From positions 1 to 22,827 of the forward strand of contig CAXBML010000039.1 of assembly GCA_963976875.1 (NCBI GenBank): a stretch of DNA of 22,827 nt. The letters are read 5' to 3'. Shown here in pieces: positions 22,369-22,827 of the stretch (its first letter is position 1; each line of letters begins with the position of its first letter). Under the pieces are notes generated by a model. The model had not been told where the DNA came from, ran no database searches, and saw nothing but the letters and a program-made list of their open reading frames with translations. Origin of the DNA: Berkiella_A sp963976875. Its GTDB lineage: Bacteria > Pseudomonadota > Gammaproteobacteria > Berkiellales > Berkiellaceae. The translations under genes were made by a program, and so were the position numbers.

Positions 22369-22506
22369 ATGATTAGGTTGAAAAGGCTTTCGCCTAAAAT
22401 TAAGCAATGGCTTTGGTTCGTAGGGTTATGGGTAGGCAGTTTGATTATATTCAGCGCTTGTGTATATTTGCTTAAAGCTATATTTTCCCTCTTTCTCTCA
22501 CAATAA
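22369..22506 (+). CDS. 45-aa single-pass membrane peptide, CydX-like (DUF2474-like) accessory subunit
   Basis: This short gene begins 2 bases after cioB. The peptide starts with a basic cytoplasmic stretch MIRLKRLSPKIKQW and then has one transmembrane helix LWFVGLWVGSLIIFSACVYL followed by LKAIFSLFLSQ. The pattern of one tryptophan-rich basic entry, W-x-G-S, and a leucine-rich helix is like the DUF2474 / CydX-type small subunits that follow cioB or cydB genes and stabilise the bd oxidase haems. The ATG has only a distant GAGG, so translation is probably coupled to cioB. It is too short for usual gene callers and easily missed. Position and topology support the call; sequence similarity is by eye only. 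Confidence 0.75.
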   Translation: MIRLKRLSPKIKQWLWFVGLWVGSLIIFSACVYLLKAIFSLFLSQ

Positions 22507-22538
22507 ACACTAGAAGGTGCAAAAAATCGTGTATAACG

Positions 22539-22579
22539 CTCTAGCTAGAAATTTCCCCGGCATAAGTGCCAAACTAGAG
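22539..22579. other. nested inverted repeats after the oxidase operon
   Basis: CTCTAG (22539-22544) pairs with CTAGAG (22574-22579), and inside it GGCA-TAAG-TGCC (22559-22570) forms a perfect small hairpin. There is no T run, so this is not a standard terminator. The gap 22507-22635 holds no gene that I can see. Confidence 0.35.
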
Positions 22580-22635
22580 AGTGCAACCTCCCGAACAATA
22601 GAAAAATACCTTTAAAAACGGCAATATGGCCATAC

Positions 22636-22827
22636 TCATTTTCTTTGTTGCTTAGCAGGTCTAATACTCTTTTTTGTAGAGCAAATACTGCCCTGCTCTG
22701 AATCGCTTTGCCGATTTCTTTTTCGGGCTTTTTTGCTAAAAAACGTCCCAGTCTTATTTGTAGCAGACTCTTTTTCTAATTCTAAACTGTTAATAAACGT
22801 TCCAGTCTTATTTGTAGCAGATTCTTT
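22636..22827 (-). CDS. C-terminal part of a tandem-repeat protein with basic tail (unknown, partial)
   Basis: An open frame enters from the right edge and ends at a TGA at 22636-22638; 63 residues are visible. It contains two copies of KESATNKTGTF spaced 18 residues apart (linker INSLELE), then a strongly basic tail: FFSKKARKRNRQSDSE, later STKKSIRPAKQQRK. The two DNA copies differ at two bases, both third codon positions (GAA/GAG and GGA/GGG), so both differences are synonymous, which is good evidence that the frame is really translated. More repeats may lie beyond the edge. The clustered Lys/Arg (KKARKRNR) resembles a nuclear localisation signal or nucleic-acid-binding tail, but that is only a resemblance. 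No family is recognised. Confidence 0.7.
   Translation of the reverse strand, partial: KESATNKTGTFINSLELEKESATNKTGTFFSKKARKRNRQSDSEQGSICSTKKSIRPAKQQRK
22741..22827 (-). repeat. two 33-bp direct repeats with 54-bp period, coding
   Basis: The copies are at 22741-22773 and 22795-22827, 31 of 33 bases identical, separated by 21 bases. The period of 54 bases is exactly 18 codons and keeps the reading frame. The array may continue past the window edge. Confidence 0.85.

Noticed and set aside
22741..22827. Two 33-bp repeats with a 21-bp spacer, CRISPR-like at first sight
   Set aside because: The 54-bp period is in frame, both differences are synonymous in the minus-strand frame, the repeat is not palindromic, and only two copies are seen with no cas genes.

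Overview
The window is AT-rich and typical of a Gram-negative gammaproteobacterium with an intracellular or amoeba-associated lifestyle, most like the order Legionellales (Legionella, Coxiella, Berkiella-type genomes). This rests on several observations: an OprO/OprP-type porin, a protein with the RT0821/Lpp0805 surface-antigen domain, a LuxR-type orphan regulator, a short-Q-loop cytochrome bd oxidase, and several effector-like genes of no recognised family set between ordinary housekeeping genes. The genus cannot be fixed from the sequence alone. No tRNA, rRNA, CRISPR array or prophage was seen. Both window edges cut through minus-strand genes.

Layout. 1-2112: the 5' part of a REP-associated tyrosine transposase-like gene, a small exported protein, and a porin. 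2347-5411: a tight two-gene operon with an ATGA overlap, encoding a thiamine-diphosphate acetolactate-synthase-type enzyme and an aldehyde dehydrogenase. 5495-6934: the DEAD-box helicase RhlE on the minus strand. 7362-9320: a 537-aa protein with HAD-hydrolase motifs and a small charged protein. 9489-11125: a LuxR-type regulator preceded by a perfect 15-bp tandem repeat, and an adenylate kinase carrying an N-terminal signal peptide. 11256-13365: a small HExxH zincin-like protein convergent with a 511-aa unknown. 13559-16688: a glutathione S-transferase, an SDF-family symporter whose substrate-site residues resemble SstT, and a divergent ankyrin-repeat protein. 16987-19780: an MFS transporter, a coiled-coil unknown, and the small surface-antigen-domain protein. 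19892-22506: a three-gene cyanide-insensitive bd oxidase operon, cioA-cioB plus a 45-aa CydX-like (DUF2474-like) membrane peptide. 22636-22827: the C-terminus of a gene with 18-residue tandem repeats and a basic tail.

Most genes are single transcription units separated by hairpin terminators, several usable in both directions. The only clear operons are 2347-5411, 19892-22506 and probably 18418-19780. No single multi-gene novel system is evident. The most unusual items are the signal-peptide adenylate kinase, the HAD/coiled-coil protein, the small HExxH protein, the tandem-repeat protein at the right edge and the tandem repeats in two promoter regions. All effector suggestions are inference from architecture.
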